A stretch of DNA of 64,000 nt from Streptomyces sp. MJM8645 (GTDB lineage: Bacteria; Actinomycetota; Actinomycetes; Streptomycetales; Streptomycetaceae). The notes under the pieces are model-generated. The model made no database searches, was not told the DNA's origin, and saw only the letters and a list, made by a program, of their open reading frames with translations. The stretch is from contig NZ_LJJF01000001.1 of assembly GCF_001625365.1 (NCBI RefSeq), forward strand, positions 2,418,001 through 2,482,000, given 5' to 3'. Within the stretch, counting starts at the first letter, position 1; every line of letters starts with the position of its first letter. The position numbers and the translations under genes are program-made. Positions 8,436 to 19,102 of the stretch are shown one piece after another.

Positions 8436-9281
8436 TCAGCGCGGCGCGACGACCACCGCGAGCAGCCCCGGCCCGACGTGCGCGCCGATCACCGCCCCCA
8501 CCTCGCCCACGTACAGCTCCCGCAGCCCCGGCACCCGGGCCCGCAGCCGCTCCGCGAGCGGCTCGGCCCGTTCCTCGGCCGCCAGGTGGTGCACGGTGAT
8601 GTCGACCTCCCCGCCCCCCGAGCGCTCGACCGCGATCTCCTCCAAGCGCGCGATCGCCCGCGACGCGGTGCGCACCTTCTCCAGCGGTTCGATCCGCCCC
8701 CCGTCCAGGTGCAGCAGCGGCTTGACCGCCAGCGCCGACCCGAGCAGCGCCCGCGCCGCCCCGATCCGGCCACCCCTGCGCAGGTGTTCCAGGGTGTCGA
8801 CGTAGAAGAACCCGCTGGTCACGGCCGCCCGCCGGGTGGCGGCCTCGGCCGCCTCCGCCAGGTCCCGCCCGGCCGCGATCGCCTCGGCCGCCGCCAGCAC
8901 CGCGTATCCGAGGGCCATGCCGACCAGTCGGCTGTCCACCACCCGCACGGGTACCGGCGCCTCGGCGGCCGCCAGCCGGGCGGCCTCCACCGTGCCGGAC
9001 AGCTCGCCGGAGATGTGCACCGAGACGATGCCCTTCGCCCCGGCCTCGGCGGCGGCCCGATAGGCGGCGGCGAAGGCCTCGGGGTTCGGTCGGGAGGTCG
9101 TCACCCGCTGCTTGTCGCGCAGCGCCTCGGCGACGTCCTTGGGGGAGATCTCGACGCCTTCACACAGGACCGCGTCACCGACCGCGACGCTCAGCGGGAC
9201 CACCGTGATCCCGTACCGGTCGAGGGTCTCCTGCGGCAGGTAGGCCGTGGAGTCGGTGACAAGTGCGAGGTCAGAGGGCAT
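8436..9281 (-). CDS. DegV family fatty-acid-binding protein
   Basis: Cytosolic two-domain protein that binds a fatty acid; in Gram-positives DegV/FakB proteins present the lipid to a FakA kinase. The product has 281 residues, the normal size. The N-terminus is ALVTDSTAYLPQE with the conserved D-S-T of the DegV domain, then VTTSRPNPEAF, HISGELSGTVEAA and VVDSRLVGMALG. The GRIGAARALLG and KPLL.LDGGRI segments complete the signature. The ATG at 9281 is chosen because it abuts the conserved domain; GGGGAG lies somewhat far upstream (12-17 nt). No fakA-like gene is nearby. Its lipid ligand cannot be told from sequence. Confidence 0.9.
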   Translation of the reverse strand: MPSDLALVTDSTAYLPQETLDRYGITVVPLSVAVGDAVLCEGVEISPKDVAEALRDKQRVTTSRPNPEAFAAAYRAAAEAGAKGIVSVHISGELSGTVEAARLAAAEAPVPVRVVDSRLVGMALGYAVLAAAEAIAAGRDLAEAAEAATRRAAVTSGFFYVDTLEHLRRGGRIGAARALLGSALAVKPLLHLDGGRIEPLEKVRTASRAIARLEEIAVERSGGGEVDITVHHLAAEERAEPLAERLRARVPGLRELYVGEVGAVIGAHVGPGLLAVVVAPR

Positions 9282-9394
9282 GAGGCGGAGATTACTCCCC
9301 GTTCGTCCGGGAGGACAGCGCCCGGGTGCGAGCCCCGAAAGGCCCCGAGGGCGCCGCCGGAGCAAGCACGCAGCACCCGCCGAAGCACGGCCGC

Positions 9395-9446
9395 AGCACC
9401 CGGCGCGGGGTGCTCAGCTCAGGCTCGGCTCGGCTCGGCTCGGCTC
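9395..9446 (-). repeat. Hairpin and GGCTC pentamer repeat at the end of the 9445 gene
   Basis: Five GGCTC units (9422-9446) begin inside the stop codon of the gene at 9445-10257. In the gene's sense they read GAGCC repeated after TGA. Just beyond, AGCACCC (9395-9401) and GGGTGCT (9408-9414) form a 7-bp hairpin that could terminate the transcript. Confidence 0.6.
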
Positions 9447-10257
9447 AGCCTGCCGTGGGCCCCGCCGACGGCTTCCGCAGCCGCTGGGCCAGCTTGGCCA
9501 GCGGATCGACGAGTCCGAGGAGCTCCTCGGCGCTCGGACGGCTCTTCCCGTCCGTCAGCCCGGCCCGCACAGCACCCCCGGAGGCCGCCCCCGAGCCAGA
9601 ACCCGAGCCCGCCCCCGAACCCGAGGACGCGGAGGACGCGGAGGAACCGGACGACGCGGAGGAAGCAGCGGAGCCGGAGGCGGACGCGGACGACGACTCC
9701 CCCGAGGTGTCCCAGTGCCGCAGCGCCCCCGCCTCGCTCTCGCACTCCTGGCTGAGCCGGCTCAGCTCGTCGTCCGCGAACCGGTGCATCCGGTCCTGCG
9801 CGGCCCAGCGCATGGTCTCCGCGGAGTGGGTGATCCGTTCGGCGCGCTCGCGCAGCTCCGGCAGCTTGGCCGCGATCCGCGCGGTGTCCGGCTCCCGCTC
9901 CAGCATCCGCAGTTCGCCGTCGAGTTCGGCGGCGTGTGCGTCGAGCCTGCCGAGCAGGGCGAGGGACTCGCCGAGCTGGCCGTCCTGGGGGAGGCCGCTC
10001 TCCAGCACCTGCCGGGTGCCGTCGAGCGAGGTGCGCAGGCCGAGCCGGACGGCGGCGATCTGGCCGGGCGGTCCGACCTTGGTGAAGGTCTTCGCCTTGA
10101 GGGTGGCGTTCTCCACGGCGCGCCGGGCGTTGGCCTCGTGCCGCCCGATCTTCGTGGCGACGGCCTTCGCCGCCTTGACCGTGCCGACCACGGCCAGGAC
10201 GAACGCCGCGATCCCGAAGAGCAGGACCAGGCCGATCATCACGCCGAACGCGTCCAT
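9445..10257 (-). CDS. Single-pass membrane protein with coiled-coil-like cytosolic domain
   Basis: Unknown protein of 270 residues. It opens with a membrane helix MIGLVLLFGIAAFVLAVVG (about 7-25), followed by a basic stretch and a long helical, charged domain (about 35-195, with ESLALLGRLDAHAAELDGEL and LPELRERAERITHSAETM) suggestive of coiled coil. Then comes a Ser/Ala/Gly-rich low-complexity tract (about 195-230) and a short conserved-looking tail with LGLVDPLAKLAQRLRKP. ATG at 10257 follows GGAAGGTGG. It lies between leuS and degV, separated from leuS by a terminator. No known family recognised. Confidence 0.75.
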   Translation of the reverse strand: MDAFGVMIGLVLLFGIAAFVLAVVGTVKAAKAVATKIGRHEANARRAVENATLKAKTFTKVGPPGQIAAVRLGLRTSLDGTRQVLESGLPQDGQLGESLALLGRLDAHAAELDGELRMLEREPDTARIAAKLPELRERAERITHSAETMRWAAQDRMHRFADDELSRLSQECESEAGALRHWDTSGESSSASASGSAASSASSGSSASSASSGSGAGSGSGSGAASGGAVRAGLTDGKSRPSAEELLGLVDPLAKLAQRLRKPSAGPTAG

Positions 10258-10446
10258 CGCGAGCCACCTTCCGCCACCGTTTCGGCCCCCACCGGACCCA
10301 ACGCGGGCCGTACTGCCGAGGGTTCCACGGTAGCCGCCGGATCGGGCCCGGGGCGGACGGAACGGGCCCGGGCGGCGGAGATCAGGGACAGATCGGGGAT
10401 CTCCCCGAGGGTTCGAGGGTCCTCCCAGGGCCCCGGGCACGAGCGA

Positions 10447-10474
10447 GGGCGGGCGTCCCGAAGGACACCCGCCC
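10447..10474 (-). terminator. leuS terminator hairpin
   Basis: Arms 10447-10458 and 10463-10474 (11 of 12 pairs, tetraloop CGAA), about 120 bp after the leuS stop. The 334-bp gap 10258-10591 otherwise holds degenerate copies of GGCTGAGG on the minus strand directly after the leuS TGA (10475-10591) and nothing gene-like. Confidence 0.65.
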
Positions 10475-10591
10475 CAGCAGCCTCAGCCGGCCGACTACCA
10501 GCCGACCGACATCAGCCGCGCGACCTCAACCGCAGCCGGCCGACCTGAGCCTCAGCCTCAACTGACCGACCTCGACCTCAGCCTCTCAGCC

Positions 10592-13474
<2,883 letters not shown>

Positions 13475-13541
13475 GGTCCTTCAAGCTCCATCGATGTCAG
13501 TTGGCGAACCGCGGACACGGCCGGCCCGTGAACGGGGGCGG

Positions 13542-13570
13542 AAAACAAAAAATCCCCTCGCAGGAGGGGA
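13542..13570 (-). terminator. Attenuator in the leuS leader
   Basis: On the minus strand TCCCCTC, loop CTGC and GAGGGGA form a perfect 7-bp stem followed by ATTTTTTGTTTT (13542-13552). It is the only long T-tract terminator in the window and lies between the leader peptide and leuS, where it would stop transcription unless an alternative structure forms. Classical attenuators before leuS have been predicted in some Streptomyces by comparative analysis. Confidence 0.8.
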
Positions 13571-13615
13571 CGCCACGCCGACTCCGGCACCGCCCGAGGG
13601 CGTAACCGGTCCTGG

Positions 13616-13654
13616 TCAGCGCGGCCGGCTAAGGAGCAGGCGCACGGTTCGCAT
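13616..13654 (-). CDS. leuS leader peptide (12 aa, Leu-Leu-Leu)
   Basis: A 12-codon ORF, MRTVRLLLSRPR then TGA, with the consecutive Leu codons CTG-CTC-CTT. It lies about 45 nt before the attenuator hairpin and 140 nt before leuS. When charged tRNA-Leu is scarce, ribosomes would stall on the Leu codons and favour an antiterminator. There is no Shine-Dalgarno sequence; a -10 box ends 6 nt before the ATG, so the transcript may start at the AUG itself. Confidence 0.75.
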   Translation of the reverse strand: MRTVRLLLSRPR

Positions 13655-13660
13655 GGGCTC

Positions 13661-13666
13661 AGGGTA
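13661..13666 (-). promoter_or_regulatory. -10 box of the leuS leader transcript
   Basis: TACCCT on the minus strand, 6 nt before the leader ATG. This spacing predicts a transcription start at the A of the ATG. No good -35 hexamer is seen. Confidence 0.5.
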
Positions 13667-13699
13667 CCGCAAGCAGATCAGCGCGCTCCCGGGTATCCA

Positions 13700-13719
13700 C
13701 CGGGGCCCGACGGCCCCGG
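13700..13719 (-). terminator. Terminator after the HTH/TPR regulator
   Basis: CCGGGGCC and GGCCCCGG form a perfect 8-bp stem with a CGAC tetraloop, about 100 bp beyond the stop codon at 13819 and upstream of the leuS leader promoter. Confidence 0.55.
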
Positions 13720-13818
13720 GCCCGCCCCCGCACGGACCTCACCGCCGACCCGGGAAGCCCCCCACCACACGCAGCCCCCGCCCCACCGACGCCGCCCCCG
13801 CCCCGCCACACACAGACC

Positions 13819-15120
13819 TCACCGCCCCGCCGACGCCGACCGCGTCGCCGCGTCGAAGTCGCGCAGCGCCCGCGCCAGCCGCTCGGACTGCATGCCCGCC
13901 GCGAGCGCCCGGGCGAGCGACGCGGTGCGGGCGGCCTCCCGCTGGTCGCCGAGGCGCCGGTGGGTCTCGGCGAGGCGGACCATCAGCAGCGCCTTGGACC
14001 GCCCGCGGCCGGCCCCCAGCCCGGCGACGGCCTCGGCGAGCAGCGCCTTGGCCATCCGGTGCTGGCCGAGTGCCAGCCGCCCCTCCCCCACCATCCCGGC
14101 GAGTTCGGCGCGGGCCGCCTCCGTGCCGGGCACGCCGTCGAGTTCGGCGAAGGCCCGGGCGGCGGCGGCCTCGGCCTGCTCGGCCTCGCCCCGGCGGCCG
14201 TGCGCGCGGGCGATCCGGCCGAGTTGCCGGGCCCGGCCGACGGGGCTCAGTACGGAGCCGTGCCGGACCAGGGCGGTGTTGAGCGCGGCGACGGCGTCCA
14301 GGCCGCGCCCTCCGGTGCCCTGGGTGGCGAGCACCACAAGGCCGCCAAGCACGGCGACGCCGAGCCGGACGTCGCCGCTGACGTGAGCGGCCCGCAGGGC
14401 GGCGACGAAGGCGCGCTGGGCGGCCGCGTCGTGGCCGAGGTCGTACGCGGCCCAGCCGGCCAGCCGGGCGAGCCGGCTGGCCGTGCCGTACAGCTCGCGG
14501 CCGACCCGTTCGTCGTAGGCGCCGAGTTCCAGCAGCTTGGCCAGCATGGCGAGTTCGGCCCGGGTGGGGCCGAGGACGAGTCCGCCGCCGCAGGAGCGTT
14601 CGAGCCGCTGCTTGCTGCGGTAGGACAGGCCGAGGTCGCCGACGAGGCCGGGGTCGATGCGCAGCGCCCCTTCGCCGCCCCCGACGGGCGGGGGCGGGGA
14701 GGCGAGCCGTTCGGCGGCCTGGTCGAGGTCGGCGCCGCGGAAGAGGTCGGTGAGTCGGACGGGCCCGGCGTCGGTGGCGGCCTCGCGCAGCGCGGTCTGG
14801 GCGGTGTCGGCGGTCCACGGGTCGGTGAGCAGCCGGGGCGAGAGGATCTTGGCGCCGCGGTGGCCGCCCATCCGGCCCCAGAGCTGTTCGTAGGTGACGG
14901 CGATGCCGAGGGTGCGGCTGAGCACTTCGCAGACGGTCTGGTCGTGCGGGCTGCGCGGCACCATGCCGCGGTCGCGCCACTTGTAGGGGGCGGTGGAACT
15001 GATGGCCAGGCCTGGCGGCAGGGCGAGGCTCACCTCGCGGGCGAGCCGTTCCGGACTCCAGCCGAGCTGGTGCAGTATCCGGGCCAGTTCCTCGTTCCGC
15101 CTTCGCTCCAGATCGGCCAT
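13819..15120 (-). CDS. Putative transcriptional regulator with HTH-like N-terminus and TPR-like repeats
   Basis: A 433-residue soluble protein. The N-terminus has the pattern of a helix-turn-helix (ARILHQLGWSPERLAREVSL, about 12-31) and a segment YKWRDRGMVPRSPHDQTVCEV resembling Streptomyces regulators of the XRE/TPR type. From about residue 185 it is Ala/Leu-rich helical repeats with conserved small residues, consistent with tetratricopeptide repeats that bind peptides or proteins. The ATG at 15120 has no ribosome-binding site but a -10 box 6 nt upstream, suggesting a leaderless message. It stands alone between tRNA-Ala and leuS. Target genes and ligand are unknown. Confidence 0.75.
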   Translation of the reverse strand: MADLERRRNEELARILHQLGWSPERLAREVSLALPPGLAISSTAPYKWRDRGMVPRSPHDQTVCEVLSRTLGIAVTYEQLWGRMGGHRGAKILSPRLLTDPWTADTAQTALREAATDAGPVRLTDLFRGADLDQAAERLASPPPPVGGGEGALRIDPGLVGDLGLSYRSKQRLERSCGGGLVLGPTRAELAMLAKLLELGAYDERVGRELYGTASRLARLAGWAAYDLGHDAAAQRAFVAALRAAHVSGDVRLGVAVLGGLVVLATQGTGGRGLDAVAALNTALVRHGSVLSPVGRARQLGRIARAHGRRGEAEQAEAAAARAFAELDGVPGTEAARAELAGMVGEGRLALGQHRMAKALLAEAVAGLGAGRGRSKALLMVRLAETHRRLGDQREAARTASLARALAAGMQSERLARALRDFDAATRSASAGR

Positions 15121-15126
15121 GGAACG

Positions 15127-15132
15127 ACGGTA
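15127..15132 (-). promoter_or_regulatory. -10 box, probable leaderless start of the 13819-15120 gene
   Basis: TACCGT on the minus strand ends 6 nt before the ATG. No Shine-Dalgarno sequence or convincing -35 hexamer is visible. Confidence 0.45.
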
Positions 15133-15178
15133 GCGGTCTTTCCGGCCCTTCCGCCGGTGGCATGCGCAGAACGCCGAA

Positions 15179-15207
15179 GGGCCGCCTCCCATTTCGGGAG
15201 GCGGCCC
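15179..15207 (-). terminator. Terminator after the first tRNA-Ala
   Basis: A perfect 12-bp stem (15179-15190 with 15196-15207) and a 5-nt loop, starting 10 bp beyond the 3' end of the tRNA at 15218. Confidence 0.8.
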
Positions 15208-15217
15208 TCGACTACTG

Positions 15218-15290
<73 letters not shown>

Positions 15291-15554
15291 TTGACCTGCG
15301 ATGTCACCGGAGGCTTTCGACCGTTTCCGTCCGGTTTCCCTCGGCGACATCGACTACTTTACACGGTCCCGGGGGTGCTCCACGAATCCGTTCCCGGGGG
15401 CCCGCGTTCCCGCTCCCTCAGGCCCCGGCTCCACCTCCCCGGAGCCCGCGCCCCCACCCCGAGACCCGCGCTCCCGCCCCCGGGGCCCGCGCCCCACCCC
15501 GGAGGCGCCCCGGCGACGGGAACTGGCAGACCCACAAAGGCGGCCCGGCAACGC
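15291..15554 (-). promoter_or_regulatory. Intergenic stretch between tRNA-Ala copies 1 and 2, with possible promoter
   Basis: No gene is seen. TAAAGT (15356-15361 read on the minus strand) is the best -10 candidate for copy 1, about 66 nt before the tRNA 5' end; the -35 is poor. The remaining 15380-15540 is Pro-codon-like C-rich DNA without structure that I can interpret. Confidence 0.35.
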
Positions 15555-15587
15555 GAGAGGCCGCCACCCGATGGGTGACGGCCTCTC
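15555..15587 (-). terminator. Terminator after tRNA-Ala copy 2
   Basis: GAGAGGCCG and CGGCCTCTC plus CACCC/GGGTG around a GAT loop: 14 pairs with one C/A mismatch. It starts 8 bp past the tRNA at 15596 and would end a two-tRNA transcript. Confidence 0.75.
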
Positions 15588-15595
15588 AACTACTG

Positions 15596-15668
<73 letters not shown>

Positions 15669-15711
15669 GCGACACGGGCGCTCCTGATCGAACAGGATCG
15701 CTGGTGCGGAG

Positions 15712-15784
<73 letters not shown>

Positions 15785-15977
15785 GCAGTCGTCGGATCTC
15801 CCGCTTCCCTTCCGGGCCGCGTTCCTTCCCTGCGAACGAGGAAAACTCTAGCTGGTCAGGCCCGGAACTGCGAAATCCGCCCCTGCGAAGCCCCTGCACG
15901 CCCCTGGCGAGCCCCGGCAAGCCCCTGCATGCCCGCAACCCCGCCCGCACCCCACCCCACCCCGCGACGCGCCCGTC

Positions 15978-16033
15978 GCTCAGGCGTCATCGCTCAGGCG
16001 TCATCGCTCAGGCGTCATCGCTCAGGTGTCGTC
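15978..16033 (-). repeat. Four tandem 14-bp repeats covering the end of the phosphatase gene
   Basis: Unit GCTCAGGCGTCATC repeated at 15978, 15992, 16006 and, with two changes, 16020. Read on the minus strand each unit carries GAT-GAC-GCC-TGA-GC, a copy of the gene's last codons and stop. Because 14 is not a multiple of three, the copied TGA triplets fall in all three frames. Confidence 0.85.
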
Positions 16034-16669
16034 GCCGATGACCGGCTGCGGGAGCGTGCCCGCGTTGTGCTCCAGCAGGCGCCAGCCGCGCGCCCCCTGT
16101 CCGAGCACCGACCAGCAGCAGTTGGACAGCCCGCCGAAGCACTCCCACTGGACCGGGTCCAGGTCCAGCAGCCGCCCGAGCATGGTGCGGATGGTGCCGC
16201 CGTGGCTGACCACCACCAGCGTCCCGTCCTCCGGCAGCTTGTCGACGGCCTCCAGCACGACCGGCACCGAGCGGTCGGCGACCTCGGTGGCCAGTTCGCC
16301 GCCGCCGCGCCGCACCGGCTCGCCGGCCGCCCAGGCCGCGTACTCCTCCGGGAAGCGGTCGCGGATTTCGGCGTTGGTCAGGCCCTGCCAGGAGCCCGCG
16401 TAGGTCTCCCGCAGGCCCTCGTGGTGCTGCACGTCGAGGCCGGTGACCTCGGCCAGTTCCTCGGCCGTGCGCTTGGCCCGGGTGAGGTCGGAGGAGATCA
16501 GCAGGTCGGGGCGCAGGCCGGAGAGCAGCCGGGCCGCCCGCTGGGCCTGGAGGACGCCCTGGTCGGTCAGTTCGATGTCCGTGGTGCCCTGGAAGCGGGA
16601 CTCCAGGTTCCACGAGGTCTGGCCGTGGCGCCAGAAGACGACGCGCGGCCCCCGCCCGTCCCGGCTCAG
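16022..16669 (-). CDS. Histidine phosphatase (phosphoglycerate mutase-like)
   Basis: Cytosolic phosphohydrolase of the histidine phosphatase superfamily, about 215 residues. The catalytic RHG motif sits in VVFWRHGQTSWN near the N-terminus, with ISSDLTRAKRTAEE, the acid-base EGLRETYAGSWQG and the second histidine in VVVSHGGTIR. Substrate is open. The frame has no ATG, GTG or TTG between the rsfS-encoding region and the RHG motif. The best start is CTG at 16669, with GAGG 8-9 nt upstream and a CTGA overlap with the rsfS stop, mimicking the usual ATGA coupling. It is co-transcribed with rsfS. Confidence 0.9.
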   Translation of the reverse strand: MSRDGRGPRVVFWRHGQTSWNLESRFQGTTDIELTDQGVLQAQRAARLLSGLRPDLLISSDLTRAKRTAEELAEVTGLDVQHHEGLRETYAGSWQGLTNAEIRDRFPEEYAAWAAGEPVRRGGGELATEVADRSVPVVLEAVDKLPEDGTLVVVSHGGTIRTMLGRLLDLDPVQWECFGGLSNCCWSVLGQGARGWRLLEHNAGTLPQPVIGDDT

Positions 16670-17124
16670 TGCAGGTCCTCGGGCTTGCCGAAGTCGTCGG
16701 CCGGGGCGACGACGTTGCCGGCCTCGTCGGTGTGGGCGTCGGGCCGGTTGCGCGTGGCCAGGGCGTCCTCGGGCAGCGGCAGCTCGGGGCAGTCCTTCCA
16801 GAGGCGGTCCAGCGAGTAGAAGGAGCGCTCCTCGGAGTGCTGGACGTGCACGACGATGTCCAGGTAGTCGAGCAGGATCCAGCGGCCGTCGCGCTCGCCC
16901 TCGCGGCGCACCGGCTTGATGTCCAGCTGCTCGCGCAGCTGGTCCTCGATCTCCTCGGCGATCGACCGGACCTGGCGGTCGTTGTTGGCGGAGGCGATCA
17001 GGAAGGCGTCGGTGATCGACAGCACCTCGCTGACGTCGAAGGCGATGATGTTGTGCGCGAGCTTGTCGGCCGCCGCCTGCGCGGCGACGGTGATGAGCTG
17101 CTGGCTGTGGTCGGTGACGGTCAC
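16666..17124 (-). CDS. rsfS: Ribosome silencing factor RsfS
   Basis: Binds uL14 on the 50S subunit and blocks subunit joining during starvation. The 152-residue product has the DUF143 core: ADKLAHNIIAFDVSEVLSITDAFLIAS, then SIAEEIEDQLRE, GRWILLDYLDIVVHV and ERSFYSLDRLWKDCP. The acidic C-terminal tail of about 35 residues is longer than in E. coli. The start is GTG at 17124 with GGAAG 7 nt upstream. It sits in the order nadD, LCP-like gene, rsfS, phosphatase, the common nadD-rsfS neighbourhood. Confidence 0.95.
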   Translation of the reverse strand: MTVTDHSQQLITVAAQAAADKLAHNIIAFDVSEVLSITDAFLIASANNDRQVRSIAEEIEDQLREQLDIKPVRREGERDGRWILLDYLDIVVHVQHSEERSFYSLDRLWKDCPELPLPEDALATRNRPDAHTDEAGNVVAPADDFGKPEDLH

Positions 17125-17254
17125 GGTGTTCTTCCGGCTCGGCGGCTTGGGGGGCGACCCCTGGCTCCTGGCCGGGGGTCGCCTTCCAGGATCTCACGCC
17201 GCCCGGGCGGCCCCGGAACGCTTTTCCGGGGCCGCCCGGGCCGGAGGCCGCGGC

Positions 17255-19090
17255 CTACTGGCTCTTCGGCGGCTGGTAGTCCTTGCCGAGCACGACCACC
17301 AGGTCCGCGTTCTGGGCGTCGCCGACCTTCTTCACCGCCGTGTCCGGCAGTCCGAGGCTGATCGCCAGCGACTTCGCCGCGGCCTGCCGGGCGTCGTCGG
17401 TGTAGCGGATCTCACTGGCGGCCTGCGCGGCGGTCTTGGAGCCGGGCAGGAAGGTCAGGCCGGAGTTCACGATCTGGACCTGTGCGGCGGCCGCCGCCTG
17501 GTCGTTGCCGGTGGCGTCCTGGAGCGAGACCCGGGCGGGGGCGTCGGCGGAGGCCGCGGACTTCACGGTGCCGCCGAGCACGTCCTTGACCTGCTTGCCG
17601 GCGGTGGCCTCGTCCAGGCCGCCGTCCGGTTTGACGGTCAGCGCGGTGGTGCCGAGGTGGCCGTCCTTCGCCTGCTGGGCGAGCTGGGCGAGCACCCCGG
17701 CGAGGGCGTCCTCGGGCAGCGAGGGGTCGAGCACCGCGTTCATCCGGTGCACGTCGTCCTTGGCGTCCTTGAACTCGGTGGGCATGGTGCGCACCACCGC
17801 GTCCATCACCTGTCCGAACCGGGCCAGTTGGGCGTCCCGGTTCTCGCCGGACGCCTGGAGGGTGGCGTACGCGACCGCGGCCTTCCCGTTCAGCAGGGTG
17901 TTCTTGCCGGCCGCGGACAGCAGCTTGCCGTCCGGCTTGCCGCCCTCGTGGGTCTCGGCGTTGGTGTCCACCCGGACGCCGCCGAGCTGGGAGACCAGCA
18001 TCTCCAGGTAGGGGGTGTCCAGCCGCCAGGTGCCCGCGACCGGGGCGCCGAGCACGGTGGACAGGCCGTCGCGGGTAGCGGAGGCGCCGATGCTGTCCAT
18101 GGCCTGGCCGACGGTGGTGACCGGCGGGTCGCCGGGGCCGGGCAGCCGCAGGGTGTCGGGCAGCAGCAGCACGGTGCCCTTCTTCCCGGTGGAGTCGTTG
18201 ACCAGCAGCGCGCTGGAGACCTTGCCCTGGAGGTCGCGCAGGTGGACCACGCTGACCTGGCGCGGACCGGCCGCGCTCGCCGCGGTCTGCTTGTCGCCGG
18301 TGAACCAGAGGTAGCCGCCGGTGCCGGCCGCCGCGAGCGCCACCACCACGCCGAGGCCGATCAGCCGGTTGCGCAGCCGGCGGCGGCGCTCGGCGCGCAC
18401 CTCGCTGCGGGACTCGGCGAACTTCAGCCAGTCGATGACGTCCTCGGACTCCTCCCCCTCCTCGTCGACGAAGGTGAACTCGTCCGTGGGGTAGTCGTCC
18501 TTGGCGGCCTTGCCTCCAGGCTTGCCGCCGGCCTTGCCGGCCCGGGCCCCGCCGACCAGTTCGGACGGCGGCTCGGGCTTGGCGCCCGCGGCCTCGGCGG
18601 CGGGCCGGGGCACGCGCGGGCGCGACGGCGCGGGGGCGACGGGGGCAGGCGCGACGACGGCCTCGGGCTCGACCGCCGCCGGGTAGGCCTGCTGCTGGTA
18701 GCCGCCCCCGGCCTCCGGCCCGGGCGACCCCCATGCGCCGTACGCCGGGTCCTGGTAGCCGTAGCCCCCCTGCTGCTGGTACGCCTGCGCGGGCTGCCCA
18801 GGCTGCACGGGCTGCCCGTACTGGTCGTACTGCTGCTGGCCGTACTGCTGCTGCGGGGGCTGCTGGTACGCCTGGTACGGCTGCTGCTCCTGGTAGCCGC
18901 CGTACGGGTCCCCCGTGTACACCGGCTGCCCGTACTGGTCGTACTGCTGCTGGTCGTACTGCTGCTGCTCCGGGACCTGTTCGGGCTGCTGCTGGTAGCC
19001 CCCCTGGTACTGCTGGTACTGCCCGGTCGACCAGTCCTCCGGCTGCTGCTGGTGCTGGTGCTGCCGGCCTCCGCCGCTTCGCTCGGTCAC
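17255..19090 (-). CDS. LCP-like membrane protein with LytR C-terminal domain
   Basis: A 611-residue envelope protein. Residues 1-140 are a Gln/Tyr/Pro/Gly-rich cytoplasmic tail, followed by an acidic-basic stretch and one membrane helix (about 241-263). The extracellular part first resembles a LytR-CpsA-Psr domain (TVLLLPDTLRLP, LVSQLGGVRVDTN, LLNGKAAVAYATL, RFGQVMDAVV) and then a LytR_C-type domain (about 500-605). LCP enzymes ligate wall polymers to peptidoglycan, but the arginines usual after the G..A..Y segment are missing, so it may not be catalytic. GTG start with AGGAG 7 nt upstream; 12 bp after nadD. Confidence 0.8.
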   Translation of the reverse strand: MTERSGGGRQHQHQQQPEDWSTGQYQQYQGGYQQQPEQVPEQQQYDQQQYDQYGQPVYTGDPYGGYQEQQPYQAYQQPPQQQYGQQQYDQYGQPVQPGQPAQAYQQQGGYGYQDPAYGAWGSPGPEAGGGYQQQAYPAAVEPEAVVAPAPVAPAPSRPRVPRPAAEAAGAKPEPPSELVGGARAGKAGGKPGGKAAKDDYPTDEFTFVDEEGEESEDVIDWLKFAESRSEVRAERRRRLRNRLIGLGVVVALAAAGTGGYLWFTGDKQTAASAAGPRQVSVVHLRDLQGKVSSALLVNDSTGKKGTVLLLPDTLRLPGPGDPPVTTVGQAMDSIGASATRDGLSTVLGAPVAGTWRLDTPYLEMLVSQLGGVRVDTNAETHEGGKPDGKLLSAAGKNTLLNGKAAVAYATLQASGENRDAQLARFGQVMDAVVRTMPTEFKDAKDDVHRMNAVLDPSLPEDALAGVLAQLAQQAKDGHLGTTALTVKPDGGLDEATAGKQVKDVLGGTVKSAASADAPARVSLQDATGNDQAAAAAQVQIVNSGLTFLPGSKTAAQAASEIRYTDDARQAAAKSLAISLGLPDTAVKKVGDAQNADLVVVLGKDYQPPKSQ

Positions 19091-19102
19091 GCCCGCTCCT
19101 GG

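Noticed and set aside
15978..16033. Tandem repeats considered as a CRISPR array
   Set aside because: Units are 14 bp, contiguous and without spacers; no cas genes.
16022..17197. Single long frame joining an N-terminal extension to the histidine phosphatase
   Set aside because: The extension is the +1 shadow of rsfS and is Arg-rich without homology; the real phosphatase begins near 16669.
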